This document shows positions 13,041-25,900 of a DNA stretch of 64,000 bases, piece after piece (position 1 is the first letter of the stretch; every line of letters starts with the position of its first letter). Origin of the DNA: Lichenostomus cassidix (Eukaryota; Chordata; Aves; Passeriformes; Meliphagidae); NCBI GenBank assembly GCA_008360975.2, contig CM039179.1:62472666-62536665 (forward strand), read 5' to 3'. The position numbers and the translations under genes were made by a program. A model generated the notes under the pieces. The model saw only the letters and a list, made by a program, of their open reading frames with translations. It made no database searches and was not told the origin of the DNA.

Positions 13041-13899
13041 GGAAAGATATTCTGTAGCATTTGAAAAGTTTTGTTTTCATTACTATGAGTCCATAAAACT
13101 GTATTTATGTAGGCTAACATTAAAAATGGCATTTTTTGGTCCATGCTGATGCTTTTTTGATCATGATTGCTGTTGCAGTTTCTGGTCTAATTTTTACTTA
13201 AAATTATATATAAAGAGTTGTATTCTATGCAAGACATTTTTATTAGAAAAATGGCACAGGTATTTTAAAGAAATCCTACTGATGCCTTGCTATTGGATGT
13301 GGAAGGATCCCTTGTCTCCACCCACCAAACTGTAGTTTTCATACTAACTGTTCTGATCTCTGGTTTGACTCATTGGTCTAAAAGAAACCTTCACCTCTGT
13401 TTGACAACTCACTGCTGGCTGCTTGTTTTATGGAATTTGTCACCTGAGACATATGCTCTAGAGAATTTTTCTTTGTTTGTTGGTTTGTTTTTTTAATTCT
13501 TGCTCAGATTTTTTAAAAAATGCAAGTGAGCTATGCAAGATATTCCTGCGGGATGAAGTCTGACCTAGGCCAGGAGCAGCTGAGTGAAGACTTTGCAGCT
13601 CCTCCTCTCTCCCTGTTTTGGGCCCCTTTAGAATCATTTCAGTGAAGCAGTTAAACACTTTTCCCCACAATCCCTGCTATGACATTTAGTCCATCGTTCA
13701 TATTTACACAGCCACGTGTGAGCTCCTCTATAAGAATAACGAGAGTAAACACCTCATGTGGAGTCCTGCATATAAATTTCCATACTGGCTTGCATCTTCA
13801 CTTCTCATTGTTTTTTGTTACAAACTGTAAGAAAGTGCCTGGATATGGATTGTGAGCAGTTTCCCTCCTGCTACTTCAAAAGAGCATATTATTCATGTA
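13041..13899. other. unique non-coding sequence
   Basis: No gene or repeat recognised. The longest frames are about 70 codons. Short A/T runs are present. Confidence 0.6.
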
Positions 13900-14030
13900 A
13901 TGAACAGGCTTAGTGCTGGACTTGACAAAACACTGGGAAATACACTGTTGGGCACAATTCTGAACTGGCAGGGAACTGGACTGGATGACCTAATAGGGCC
14001 CTTTCATCTCCAGTTACTTATGATTTTCAA
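13900..14030 (+). mobile_element. old CR1 3'-end fragment (sense)
   Basis: A short CR1 3' terminus in plus orientation. The diagnostic tail is GGACTGGATGACCTAATAGGGCCC at about 13976-13999, then CTTTCATCTCCAG and a decayed TTATGATTTT terminus, the expected order for CR1 ('gactggatgac..t..ggtcccttccaac..attctatgatt'). The upstream part (13900-13970) is much less certain. A 5'-truncated, diverged copy. Confidence 0.7.
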
Positions 14031-14850
14031 TGCTAATTAAAACCTCACTAGCTAGTGGGGAAGAATATCACGGCCAATTCAAATAACTTCTTAAAAACTT
14101 TCCTTCTGTTTATTTTTTCCACTTGCCCACTTCAATTTTATACACATATCACTTAAAAACACCCTTAATTACAAAAGTGTCCAGCTATAAAACTACAAAG
14201 CAAACAAACAAAGCCATTTACACAGCTTGTAATAAAAGTGCAAAGGCCAGGAAATAAATTATTTTGCTTTATTAAGGAAAAAGAAAGTAATTTCTCTAGT
14301 ACTACCCAGGTTCCCAGGTGTGGTGGGGTATGGCTGTGCTCTCAGCTTACCTTCTATCTGACCTCTCCCTTAGCCCTCACCTGATCTGGACACTGATGTG
14401 TGTCATGGGGAAGTGCTTTACCTTAATAAAAACAATCAGCCTTCAGACTTCTGCTGTGCAACTGCTTCAGCTTGATGCCTTGCTGCAGAAGGGCAGCCCA
14501 TCTTGTGATGGATGTCTAGGATGTGGGCTGATGTTGGAGGCTCAGCTTCTCCTGAGGCCAGGCACATCCTCCTGGCCACAGCTGCTGGGGAGTTGCACAC
14601 AGGTGAGATCTGGATCTGGTGTCAGCCCAGGGATGGACATGCTGCAGCAGTGAAACACAAATGCCTGCCCTTATGGGCTCAAATGCAAACCTAGATGATT
14701 TCTTGTCTTTCCCCAAGGCATCAAAACCACTGAAACAATAGAGAAGACCCTTGAGAAAACCTGTCAAAAGCTGAAAAATTAAATGTGTGGACCACAACCA
14801 TTGAGGTTTAAGGAGACATTAACACAGAAGTGTTAATAGAATAATCTTGG
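14031..14850. other. unique non-coding sequence
   Basis: No supported gene. A plus-strand frame of 111 codons (14318-14653) overlaps frames on both strands in a GC-richer patch and has no recognisable product. Confidence 0.6.
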
Positions 14851-15120
14851 GTGAACAGGATGTCTCAAGTTCATGTGGTCCAAATACCATGTAAAGCAGG
14901 GCTGACTTTGAAGTCCAGTTCTATTAGAGCAAATTTCTCAGGGTCATGTCTTGTCAAATTCTTAATATCTTCAAGGATAGAGGCTTCACAACCTTTCTGA
15001 ACAATCTGTGCTAGTGTTAGACCATCCTCATCGTAAGGTCTTCTTCCCTAATATCCAAATAGAGTTTGCAGTGTGTTACTAGTTGTGTTATCCTTTCATT
15101 GTGCACCTCTGAGAAGAGAA
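14851..15120 (-). mobile_element. CR1 3'-UTR fragment (antisense)
   Basis: A diverged CR1 copy in minus orientation. Consensus-like phrases appear in the expected order: a decayed 'cttgtc..attcttaatatcttcaaggatagaggcttcacaacc', then TTTCTGAACAATCTGTGCTAG, CTTCTTCCCTAATATCCAAAT near 15040-15060, and a GTTATCCTTTCATTGTGCACC phrase with CTCTGAGAAGAG at 15108-15119. The terminal ATTCTATGA-like end is missing or decayed. It is older than the copy at 8.33 kb. Confidence 0.85.
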
Positions 15121-17020
15121 AAAATGTCAAGGAAAATAGGAAAAAAAAAATCAAAGCAGTAATACATAATAATACAGATAAAATAAAATAATTTAGACAA
15201 CCTGTTTATTGCCTCGAAACTTTCTGTTTAAAGAGAAATGCCCTTGAGTGGCTTTTATTGCTGCAGAGACACACTGCCTAGAAACTGTGCAGTAGTATGT
15301 GCATTCACCTTGCAAAAAAAGGGTGTCAAAACTGCAAAATGTGAGGTCAATTAAGAAATAACAGAGACTAGAGCTGATCAGAGTAGATTAACTTTCATTT
15401 CCAAGACTGACACTTTAGTGCAGGGTGCTTCAGACCATCAGGTGAAACTGTAAGGAAGAGTTATCCAGCAGGAAGTATTTGAGCACCAAAATCTGTCTAA
15501 ACACTGTGATGAATCCTGATGAATTTCCTCACACACCACTCTCTACCTTGGGGCAAGGGAGTGGTGAGGGTTGCTATTGTGAGGGTTGCTTTAAAGGTGA
15601 ATTCAGTAACGACTGCCCTCTTATTTTAGTGTGTCTGGAGTCATACTTGCTCCTTTGACAGCAGAAAGATGCTACATCACAGTCACAGAACACTTTGGGG
15701 TGCACTTTAGTAGCTTTTCTAAGTTTTGCTCAAGACAGGTTTGAAAATAAGACAACGGAGAAAGCTATTTTTGGCAGAAATATACTTTTTATGAAAGGTA
15801 TGGAAGAGTATCATGCCCTGAGGTTTGCTGGGCATGCACAGGTGTCCAGACGAACAGTGGTCCACAGGAATGACAGATATACCTTACAGCATGTTACATG
15901 AAATTAATTTAAATTTTGATTTTCTCTCCTTCTAGCCTACATTTTTTAACATTTGCCTGTAACTATTGTATGTGGCAATTTAGTGAGGACCATAAACTTG
16001 CACTTTCCAGCAGCCTGAATTTATAAACGGTCAAAGTTTACACATTGTTGGCCAAGAAGTGTCTGGTTTTCCATGGATCTTTATTGTTTTGTTATATTCA
16101 AAGCAATGAACTTGTTCACATTTTGAACAGGAGTAGGATGAATAAATTGGCAATTAACTATTAAATAAAGGTATGCTTGAAGGAGAGGCAGACTGGAAAG
16201 GAGTTTGTATTACACAGTATCTTCAAGAAAAATGTTAATTTGTATTTCACTTTATTCTGTTTGTAGGTATTTTTGGATGAATTATAATTGTCATTCTGTT
16301 AAAGGAGTTTCTCTTCCTAACAGATTCTGGGTCAGGTTGTTAATATCAACTGTGTGGTGATGGCCAACTTCTGTAGAAATATGAAAGTCGGAAATTCAAT
16401 GGAAAGAAAACATTTCTTCTGTTCCAGGATGTGGGCAAACGCTTATGGGTGAAATAGAGCTGAAGGGCAAGGAATGTATATATTTTTTGGCCTGACCCTC
16501 CAATATATCCATTGATTTATGTCAGGAAGGCAGCAGAATATGTTCCCATGACTTTACAAGCCCACGTGGGAAAAGGAGAACATTTTCATTTAAATTAAAA
16601 AGATAGAATTAACCCTACTTGGAGAGGGCTTAATGCTATTGCAATCAGGCAAATGAGAGTTTTGTACACTTTTTTACAGTTTTAGTTTGAATGCTGGGCT
16701 GGACACAGAAGCTGCATATTTTAATATCAGTAGTGTCTGGCTTGAAACCAAGACACATCTGTGACCCTGCTCATCTCTCATGCACATCAGGATGTGTAAC
16801 ATTACCCTGACAGATGTAGGAAGAAATATATCTTGGAGTAATTTTTAAAATTTTCCACAAAGAAACAGAGTTGTTTTGAAAATGGATTGTTACCTAAATA
16901 CAGAGCCCTTCAGAGACTGATGTCTTCAGAGGCCAACAACAGGCCAGGCAGCTGCTTCCTAGCTGAAGCTCCACTGGCTGCAGGTGATTTGACACAGAAA
17001 GGGGAAAGACATACCTTTTG
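15121..17020. other. unique non-coding sequence
   Basis: No gene or repeat recognised. A 12-base direct repeat GTGAGGGTTGCT occurs twice near 15567-15592. Open frames are all under 70 codons up to 16886. A 101-codon plus-strand frame (16887-17192) spans the heat-shock-element cluster and has no recognisable product. Confidence 0.6.
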
Positions 17021-17057
17021 TTCTGGAAGGTACTTCTTCTGGAAGGTTCTGGAAGGT
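17021..17057. promoter_or_regulatory. candidate heat-shock element (HSF-type) cluster
   Basis: TTCTGGAAGGT occurs three times (17021-17031, 17037-17047, 17047-17057). The last two copies place TTC, GAA, TTC and GAA blocks at 17037-39, 17042-44, 17047-49 and 17052-54, each separated by exactly 2 bases. This is a perfect four-unit array of the inverted nGAAn units bound by heat-shock factor trimers; three units are normally enough. The first copy adds two more units out of phase. The sequence match is direct observation. Any activity is inference, since no promoter or gene is visible nearby. It could also simply be a short slippage repeat that happens to match. Confidence 0.5.
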
Positions 17058-18890
17058 GCTCCCATGCTTCATGTCTCTGACTTCACAGCTTCACAGTGGC
17101 CACCTGAGTTGATTTTGGACTGGGAGACAGTCTATATTATGTCTGGGACAACTGGGCATACCCCAACAAAAATAGCTCTTACACATTATTAAAGTGTTTT
17201 ACTAGAGGGCAGGGGATTTAAAGGAGGGAGAAGGGTTGGTTTCATCCAGAGACATGCTCTTTTACAGCCTGCAGCCAGCTGGGATGGGCTGCTTCAAACT
17301 GGAAAGGAGGGAGTAAAATAATTATGCTTCCTTAAAAATTGAGGGTCTTAAATTGATTTTGCTTAACTTCCAGCCCAAATGGAGTGGCTTATGATTTACA
17401 GCAAGGTGAGAACAGAATCAGGCCTGCAATCATGGGGTTTTTTTTGTAAAAGCTATTTTCATCTCTAGATGTCATGGACCTTTCTGGGTCCCATCTGTTC
17501 AGTGGTGTCTACAGCATTACCCCACAGACAGGGTATTTTTCTGGGCAGAGATTTCATTCCACCGATTATTCACCAGCTTTAGTGATACTGAACTTACACA
17601 GTCTATTTGATTTCACATTTTGGAGCAAATTGGCTTCAGTGTGCTTCCTATAGCCTTTAAAACAGGTTTTTAGTGCTAGTGCTTGCTAAAAGAGCCAGAC
17701 TTACGGCCCTGAAAAGCAGCTTGCTGTGTGGTAACACATTGCTATAGATCTGGAAGTTGTCCTTTTATTGCTGTCATGTCTGAGTTTTGATGTGGAAAGG
17801 ACAATTTGTCGGAAAAAAAGATAAATTGATCATCAATTTTTTGCCTCTTACTGGGACTGCTGACTTGTGTTTTAATTCCAGCAGCACTTCACCAGTAGCT
17901 TTTCCTCAGTGGCAGAAATTGTCCTTTGGAAGGTATGATTTGCCCAGGACAAAATCAGCTCAAGCAGTCATCCAGCAAAGAGCTTTCAGAAGCTTCCCAG
18001 GTCAGATTTATGTATCTTTTACATCTCTTTCCTTTGTGTTTCATGAAGGAAACGCAGTGCAATAGGGCTGAACCTGGGAATGAAATGTCAGAGACCACAT
18101 TGGAGAAGTCAGCAGACATGCAGAGGTAGAAGGATTCACATGACTGCTGGCAGAGGCCCTTTGGAAAACTGGTTTGGTTTTTTTCCCCTGCTACACAACT
18201 TTTACAGAAACCAATCAGACCAGACAACCTCCTTACAACTGTTGCAGGTGAATATATCTGGTTACTGCTTATGGCTACCTCTGCTATGCAGGTCATATTG
18301 GATAAAGTACAGCTCCAGCCTGTGATGGTTAATGTACTTCCTGATGTGTGGATCCACCCTGAGATGACAGTTATCAAAGCTTGGAAGTTTTGGTGATCAT
18401 TCTCACCCCTCTGGGATCAGTCAACAGACCACTATCAGCTGATGAGTGTTGGTATTCTAGGCCCAGAGGTTCAAATGAGCAGCTGAGGGTTTAGTTGGTT
18501 AAAAAGAAAACAGAGTGGAATTTAGCTGTCCAAATCCCAGACAGGTCCTCAAACTTGCACCCTGTTTTTCATTATTAGAAGTGCTAATACTATGACTTCA
18601 TTGGATTTGACCAGTGCATCCCCAGGTGGTACTGCTGTATTTTCCCAGAACTGCTTCCCTGTCAGCTGGGTTGGCTGGTTTGCTGCATGTGTCACTACTC
18701 AGTACAGGAGGTGTCCCTCTGGGGGTTGAGAAGACCATGGTCTGGTAGGATGTTTGGTTCATTTCCACCCTTGGTGAAGGGTCTGTGCATAAAACTTCCA
18801 TCTCTCAGCACAGTGGCTCCATCTCTGTTGGTGCAGAAGGCCATCAACAAGGGTCCTCCATGTCCCCTGATCAGGCTGTAGGAAGGAAGA
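17058..18890. other. unique non-coding sequence
   Basis: No supported gene. A 140-codon minus-strand frame (17955-18377) has no recognisable domain and competes with three plus-strand frames of 67-92 codons. At 17199-17212 the sequence TTACTAGAGGGCAG fits a CTCF-type core at 12 of 14 positions, missing the leading CC. This is a weak candidate only. Confidence 0.55.
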
Positions 18891-19075
18891 TGTGCTTGTT
18901 TGACCCTAGCTGGATGTCAGACACCCGCCAAAGCTGCTCTATCACTCCCCTCCACAGCTGGACAGGGGAGAGAAACTATAATGAAAAGTTCAAGATTTGA
19001 GATGAGGACAGGGAGAGCTCACAAACTGAATACTGTCACAGGCAAAACACACTCATCTTGGGGATATTAGTTGAG

Positions 19076-19081
19076 TTTATT
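19076..19081 (-). promoter_or_regulatory. LTR polyadenylation signal AATAAA
   Basis: A perfect AATAAA on the minus strand (TTTATT on plus) inside the solo LTR, about 185 bp before its 3' terminus. It lies downstream of the LTR TATA-like motif, as expected for the R region of a retroviral LTR. It would act only on minus-strand transcripts. Confidence 0.65.
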
Positions 19082-19711
19082 GCTAACAAAATCAGAGGAG
19101 GATTGAGAAGCAAAGTAAATCTTAAAAACACCTTTCTCCCATTCCCCACTCCTTCCCAAGCTCTACTTTCTCCTCCTGCAGTGTGGGGTCCCTCCCACCG
19201 AACAGAGTCCTCCACAAACTTCTCCAAAGTGAGTCCATCCCATGAACAACACTTCTCCATGAACTGCTCCAACACTGGTCACTCTCCCATGGGGTGCAGT
19301 CCTTCAGATGCAGCCATGGTCCTTGAGCCCCCACCAGGTCACAAGTCCTACCAGGAAACCTGCTCCAGCCTGGGCTACTCTCTCCATGGATCTGCAGGCC
19401 CCTGCCAGAACCCTGCTCCAGCATGGGCCTCCCAGAGTCACAGCCTCCTGTCAGGGATCCATCTGCTCCAGTGTGGGTCTCCTCCACAGGCTGCAGGTGC
19501 ATCTCTGCATCCCTGTGGTTCTCCATGGGCTGCAGGGGCACAGTTGCTTCACCACGGCTGCACCAGGGGCTGCAGGGGAACCCCAGCTCCAGCACCTGGA
19601 GCACCTCCTGCCCCTCCTCCACCGACCTCGGTGTCTGCAGAGTTGCTCCTCTCACATATTTTCACTCCTCTCTCTGGAACAGAGGATGAAAACCCCCTTT
19701 TTTCCTTGTCT

Positions 19712-19721
19712 TCTTAAATAT
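19712..19721 (-). promoter_or_regulatory. LTR TATA-like box
   Basis: ATATTTAAGA on the minus strand, in the 5' part of the LTR about 190 bp from its start. Position and order relative to the AATAAA signal fit a U3 promoter. Whether it still initiates transcription cannot be told from sequence. Confidence 0.5.
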
Positions 19722-19912
19722 GTTGTCACGGAGGTGTTACTGTCCTTCCTGATGGGCTCAGCCTTGGCCAGCAGAGGGTCTGTCCTGGAGCTGGCTGTCA
19801 TTGGCTCTGCCAGACATGGGGGACACTTCTGGCAGCTTTTCACAGAAACTACCTCTGCTACCCTCCTGCTACCCAAACCTGGCGACACAATAAAAAGAAT
19901 TGTTGTGCCACA

Positions 19913-22900
19913 GAAGGAGCATGCTTCCCCTGCCAGCCTGGGGACTATATATCTCAGCTGGAAGTTCAGGACTCTGGGAGGCCTTACTCCTTTGGCATTA
20001 CATGATTATTGAATAAAATATATGAACTATTTGGGAATGGGAAGCACACAGTGAATGATTCTGTATTTGTTTTTTTGTATTGGCCACTGGAAGTATCTAT
20101 GGGTAAGAGTCATCTCTGTTAACTGTGTGTGTCTGTGAGCAGAGCAGAGGTGGATATAGATATTGCCTGACACTGTGATGAGATTTGCCAGATGTGTTGG
20201 GTGACATGCACCATTATGCCCATACACAGATCAGAGTAAGTGAGGAAAAACAGGCCTTCTTTGTATTTCTGTTCTCTGCTCGTTACTGGATAATTGCCAG
20301 GTGTGTTCACACAATTAATTCTGAGTTGATGCAGGAGGGAAGCCTTCTTCAGACTAACAACCACCTCACCATCAGCTCAAAAAGGAAAACCAGAAAACCT
20401 ACTGCCATCTTGTGTCCCATTGGTGTTTACCAGTTGGGAGGGGAAGAGGAAGAGAGATGAAGTATTCAGTATTTAGTATTCAATATTTAGATACACAGTA
20501 TGATGATATTTTGATGATATTTTACCAATCATCAGAGTACCATCAGAGGAATTGGAGACCCTAAGGATGATCGTCATGGACACAGACAGCAGTAGGGAGC
20601 CAGCTCTGACCTTTGCTTCTTGGAAAACACTTGTGCACCCACTGGTTGCATGGAAAACCATGACCATGTTGCTTTGCAAGCACACTGTTCCACAAGGATT
20701 TTGCAGACTACTCCCAGCTGTGGTGTTGATCTCAGTCATCTGTGGGCTGCAGATTGACAGCAGAGCAGGGCTTTTTTTTCTTTTCCTGAAAGCAACAGTT
20801 AAAAAGTTGATCTGCATAAAATTTTGTTGGTTTTTTTTCTTGCTGAAAATGCACTTTTAAGTCATTAAAATTTTCTGAGAGGGAAAGGAGGAAAACAATC
20901 AAAACCTTTTGCTCAATATTTAAAAAAGAATAATTCTTGCATTTGTTTTGAGATTTCTATTTTTAGAGGCTGATCTAGCTTTACTTGAAAAATAATAAAG
21001 TACTTCCTCTTCCCCTCCACTCCCCAGGAAAACAAAAGGCTTTGTATTTACTTTTGTTTGAAACAAACTTTTTGTTAGATTGAAGCTTTTAAGTGCTTTG
21101 CTTTGGGTGGGGACACTGAAAATTTTTTGGTTTTGGTCTACCCCAAACAAGTTTTGGCTAGTGAGATGAAAATAAACTAATTTTTTGCTTAGTTCTTGTC
21201 ATGAATTTGAGTCCTGATGCTGCAAGCATGCAAAAAAAAAGAATTGTTTTGTGTTGTGTTTCAGCCAGACATGAATGTCTTCAGTGGTGACTTAGCCGAA
21301 CCTCTCTCTCCTACGAAGGAGCAGCATTTGTTGAACAGTTGTGGGAAATCAGACAGAGCTGTAGGCAGTAATACAAACTCTGTCCTTCCCTTTGAGCCTT
21401 TTGAGGTTTACAGCCTGAGGCAGCTTCAAGAGATCCTCTGTTGAGAGTTAGAGGGACAGGCAGTACCCACTGAGACCAGACCCAGCCTGACCACCAACCA
21501 AACCCTGGGTGGTGGTAGAGAAAGTGAGCTGGTCTACCCAAGGCTGATGAGGGGTGATTTGGGTGCAGTGGTTAATCTGCCTTTTGGTTGGAAACTGCAA
21601 TAGAAGCAATTTCTTGGAGCTTTCTGGCAAAGGCTATACAATGAGTTTTTGCCTCTTGTGCTCCTGTTTATTCATAATTCTGGCTGTGGTAGATGATGTC
21701 ACATTTTGAAATTGGGGGTGTATGGACCATATTTTTTGGAAAGATGTGTAAGTGGTCTTGCTTTAACTCACAAACTTGGCTCATCACAGACAAATTGGGT
21801 ACTCACATGCATTTCCTATGACTTCAAGATGTGCAGTGACAGGAAACAAGCATAATGTATGAACAGCAACAAAAACATGCTGAAAAAATACAGGGTACCA
21901 GGTTTACTAACACTAAACTACAATTATTGTGTGGTATTTGAGACAGCTGAATTATCACTGCAGAATTAAAGCACAAGATGCCTGAGGATTGTCATACTAT
22001 ACACATGTTCAGCATCAATATTTAGGGCTGAGACACTAAAAACATGTTGCAGATCTGCACAGCTGGAGAGAGGGGAAAATTGGTCATTGCATTTTGATTT
22101 GAAGTACTTGCAACCCAAAACATGACTGTGCAGCTTCTAATCTGATACAGCCTGGTATTGCTCATCTGCTTCATGATGCAGGTTCAGACTTGTCTGTCAA
22201 ATCCCAGCCTGGCCATTAGGAATGGATGCCACTGGAGTGCCAGGATTTCACGCTTGGTGCCTCTCTCACCTGACGCCTGCCCACGGGACGTGCCGGGTGA
22301 TGTGCTAACCCCCTCAGCTGTCTCCTGCCACTCCGTACCATCCATCTGCAGCCCCTGTCTCCATCTGCTTCTCAAGTCAGTCCCCGCCTGCCTGTGACCT
22401 CTTTACAGCACACTAGCAAAATTTAAGGCAGGTGAGGACCCTGTCTTAACTATTTATGACTTAAGTGGGAGAAAGATGTGAAAATTTTCTTTTTTTGAAC
22501 GTCAGTTTTCCCAAATAACTGCAGATGTGTAAATAGATGTGTTTCACTTCCTCAAGAGTCTGTTTTCTTCCACAGATTTGGCTTTCTTGTTGCAGAGCAG
22601 TCATTGACTTCTCTGTGCCTTTGGAGAAAGTTGGATTTCCAGCTTCTAGGGAAATTATAAATCTTGGCAACACATATCACAATGTTTTGAAAAAGATAAA
22701 AAATCTGCTCTTTCCACAGGTGATTTTCTGTAACCCATCACTCCTGCATTGTATTGAGTAACCTGGTGCTTAAAGCCAATGTGCAGTTATTTTAAAACAT
22801 TGCAATTAAATGGGGACCTTAGAGTTCTTCAAAATCACAGGTGAAGTACTGTGTTCTCCTTTTCTGGCTAAAATAATTAGAAATAAATATAGAAAAAACT

Positions 22901-25900
22901 CGATTCTAAGTAAATATTAGATATCACCTAATTTTTCCCACGAAAAAATTTCATTTCTTTCTTACTAATTCAGGGCATGCCACAGTATGAGGTATACTTC
23001 TTTAACCCATTGCTGGCCTGTGCCATTGTAACTTTTATGGGCTTCTTTGAAGAAATGTATCTCACTAAGTCACCAGCACTTTAATTTGAAACATACCTTT
23101 ATTAGACATATATGAGACAGGGAGTTGCTCAGCACCATATAGCTGCTATGCCATTTAGTAGTCAAATGGTTAAAGTTATTCAAAGAGCTGGCAAGCTTCA
23201 TGTGGCATATTCACTGGAAATACATTTATTTTTACAGTGGAACCAAGCCCACATGAAATATCCTGAGAGAATCTGCTTGTGAACACCTGGATTTATAGCG
23301 GAGAAAAATAAAAATAAAACAGGAGTGATAGTATGAATCAGGAGCCTAAATTTTGTTTAGAGCACAAGGTCTTTAAATTACGTAAATACCTCAGCTTCAT
23401 AAAAACAAACTTTCAAACTGTCACAGGCTTATCAAGAAAGTTAAGGAAATATTTATTACAAATTAAAATGCAACAGAAATCAAATTGACATTTTTTCAAG
23501 CTCCATGTTTGACTCAAGCCTTATCTAGAGCTCATGGGGGAGGAACTCAGGGGTGACAATCAGCTTGAGAGCACCACAACCCAGCAAAAAGGTACCCACC
23601 TTGTCCTGCCTTGGCCCCTGCTGCACTGTCACTTCCAACAAAGATTTTGGCATGGGAAAAAAAGCTGCTGATCATCCCTGAAGCACAGGATTCATGAGGG
23701 TGCAGAGGAGGGTGCTGCTTTTTACTCCTGTACTCACAAGGTTTTCCTCCTTGTCCAGTGATGGAAAGACCTCTGCAAAGCTAAGAAAATAGGCAAATAG
23801 TGGTATGGAATCACCAAAACCTATGCCTGTCACTCAGCTGTGACCCTCCAGTCCACAGTGTCCTGTACCACAGTACTACCAAGCCCTGTGGCACTCGTCC
23901 ATGGTCTCCATTCACATCCTCTCTATGGCATGAACAGCCTTGGACAGTCACTGCTTACAAACCTCCCCCTCCTCCATCAGTTTTGCCTGAGTGTTTTTTG
24001 CAGCCACAAGTTACTTTGCTCAGTTTTATGGCCAATGCCTAAGCCAATTTCAAAAGACCAAAACCCCTCTGTCCAGAAGGCACCATGTTGTTATACCTGG
24101 CCCTGATAGTCAAGTATGGTCCTCCTTCTTGGTTCAAGAAGCTAAATGTCACCCTTAATCATGACAGACATTAATTTCATAGGAACAGATGTTTAATCAT
24201 CTCAGGGTCTTCCTCTCACGGTAGGGGACCATTATGGATCAGGCCAATATGATTCCCCACTTCTTGAGTGCCCAGTATGCCCTGACAAACTTCATCTTCT
24301 CTCAACTTAATTGAGATAATAAAGGGCAAACAAACAAACTGAGCAATCGCTAGGACATGATGTTCATCACAGACCCCTGTTTTCCTTCTATTTGTCTAAT
24401 CACAGAAGTAATGGTTGCAGACAATCTTATGTGAGCACAGGGGAAAGGGTGAGGAGTGCAGGACTTTGTCTGCTGATGCAGTGCTCTTACAGGAACCCCA
24501 GGGTTTTCAAATGAGAAAGTGCTTAGAGGCAGTTTATGTAGCCAAAAATGAGGTGGTAAATGGTTGTTCTGGGGCCAATATGGGGGCAAGTTGGCGTACC
24601 TATTTATAGGGCTGCAGTGCTGTCAGGCTATTTGATACATCTGTGGTTCTGTGTGGGAAAGCCCATGACAGGTTTGGGTGAAAATGTGAAGCTCTTAAGA
24701 ATTTTAATATTATTTGTATTGCCATTTAATTTTTAATAAAACTTTGAATAACGTTGTGATTAAGTGGCCATCATGAGTGGAAGATTCCACTTTAAAATAA
24801 AACGTGAGAGTTCCCAGAATGTGCTAAGATAGGTTTTATAATATTAGGTATGTGCCTCTCTCTCAAATTCATTGGATAATGTATTCTATCAAAATGGAAA
24901 AAACGAAGGCATAGATTAAAAAAAAAAAAATCTGCTATGTAGTCAGTAGTTCCACATTTTGGAAGAAATTGCTGAGCTTCTGGCATCCTTAAATAATACC
25001 CTTTTCACATGATAGTTACACTGCTCCAAAGACAGTATAATAAACCATGCCAAAAATTCTTCTATTTCGTTTGCATGAAATTGAACTGACAGATATACCT
25101 GTCTATATTATGTCCAAGAAAATGTCTTGTTAGAAACGTGTGAAAATATATTATATGACAGATGCTGAAAATGTTTCAGATACAGCAATAAATTGATTGT
25201 GGTTTCTGGACCAGATGTGAACTCTGTTTAAAATTCATCATGCTGGTCTCTATTCTAGCTCTGCACTTAAATAAATGCAGAGAAGTGGCTTTGCTTTTCA
25301 ATGAAACCCATTATAAGAATAGAAGAGCTTCTTTCCATCTCATAAAGAATAGACCTGACAGTAAGGCTTGCATCCACAGAACAAGTATTAAAAGCACAAA
25401 CTGAACTAAGAGAAAGCTTTGCCAGTTCTCAGTTTTTGCTTTGTTAATGTGCATGAAAATACTTGGCAAGTTAAAGACACTGCAACCGAGAAGACTGTGA
25501 TGTGCATTATTTTCATTTTAGAGGGAGATTCACAGCCATAAAACAACCAAGGAGGGGGAAAAAAAGGGATTTTTTGCGAAACGGTGTTAAAGGGGAAGGA
25601 GTCAGTTGTAAAGGTGCTACAGAAATGACTTGGTGCTGAGAATAAGTCTGTGTTTCCCCAGGCCTTTATTTTGAAGCCAAGTGTTCCCCTTCCCTGCAAG
25701 GGAGCAGGACGAGAGCTAGACTTGTTTTTTTGACAGACAGCTCAGGAGCTGCACAACCCCAGATGGGCAATCCAGACTGCTGAAGTCAGGTGCTTAGGCT
25801 GCCCCTTCAATCCACAGGCACCTCTGAAAACCAGCCCAGAAAGACCTATGTGCTGAGGCTGGAAAAAGGGAGGAGGAAACAGGGGGCAAATGGGTGTTTG

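Larger units (their letters stand above)
18891..19912 (-). mobile_element. avian endogenous retrovirus solo LTR, about 1.02 kb
   Basis: A long terminal repeat in minus orientation, of a family I recognise from bird genomes. On the plus strand it starts TGTGCTTG at 18891 and ends TGCCACA at 19912, so it has the required TG...CA ends. Its 5-bp flanks are GAAGA and GAAGG, a 4-of-5 target-site match that would suit an ERVL-like element. Read on the minus strand it shows, in order, a TATA-like ATATTTAAGA (19712-19721) and, some 630 bp further on, a perfect AATAAA signal (19076-19081), followed by the 'CTGTCCAGCTG...GATAGAGCAGCTTTGG' 3' end. The GC-rich middle has diverged tandem repeats. No second LTR or gag/pol-like sequence adjoins it, so it is a solo LTR left by recombination. 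Frames of up to 234 codons inside it are artefacts. Confidence 0.85.

Noticed and set aside
12715..13144. Frames of 109-121 codons on both strands as coding
   Set aside because: They are translations of the CCCTT/AAGGG microsatellite and carry only its repeated peptide.
19058..20012. Overlapping plus-strand frames of 219 and 234 codons, and a 177-codon minus-strand frame, as possible genes
   Set aside because: They lie wholly or mostly inside the solo LTR, run on both strands, and reflect its GC-rich tandem-repeat composition. They show no retroviral or cellular protein motif.
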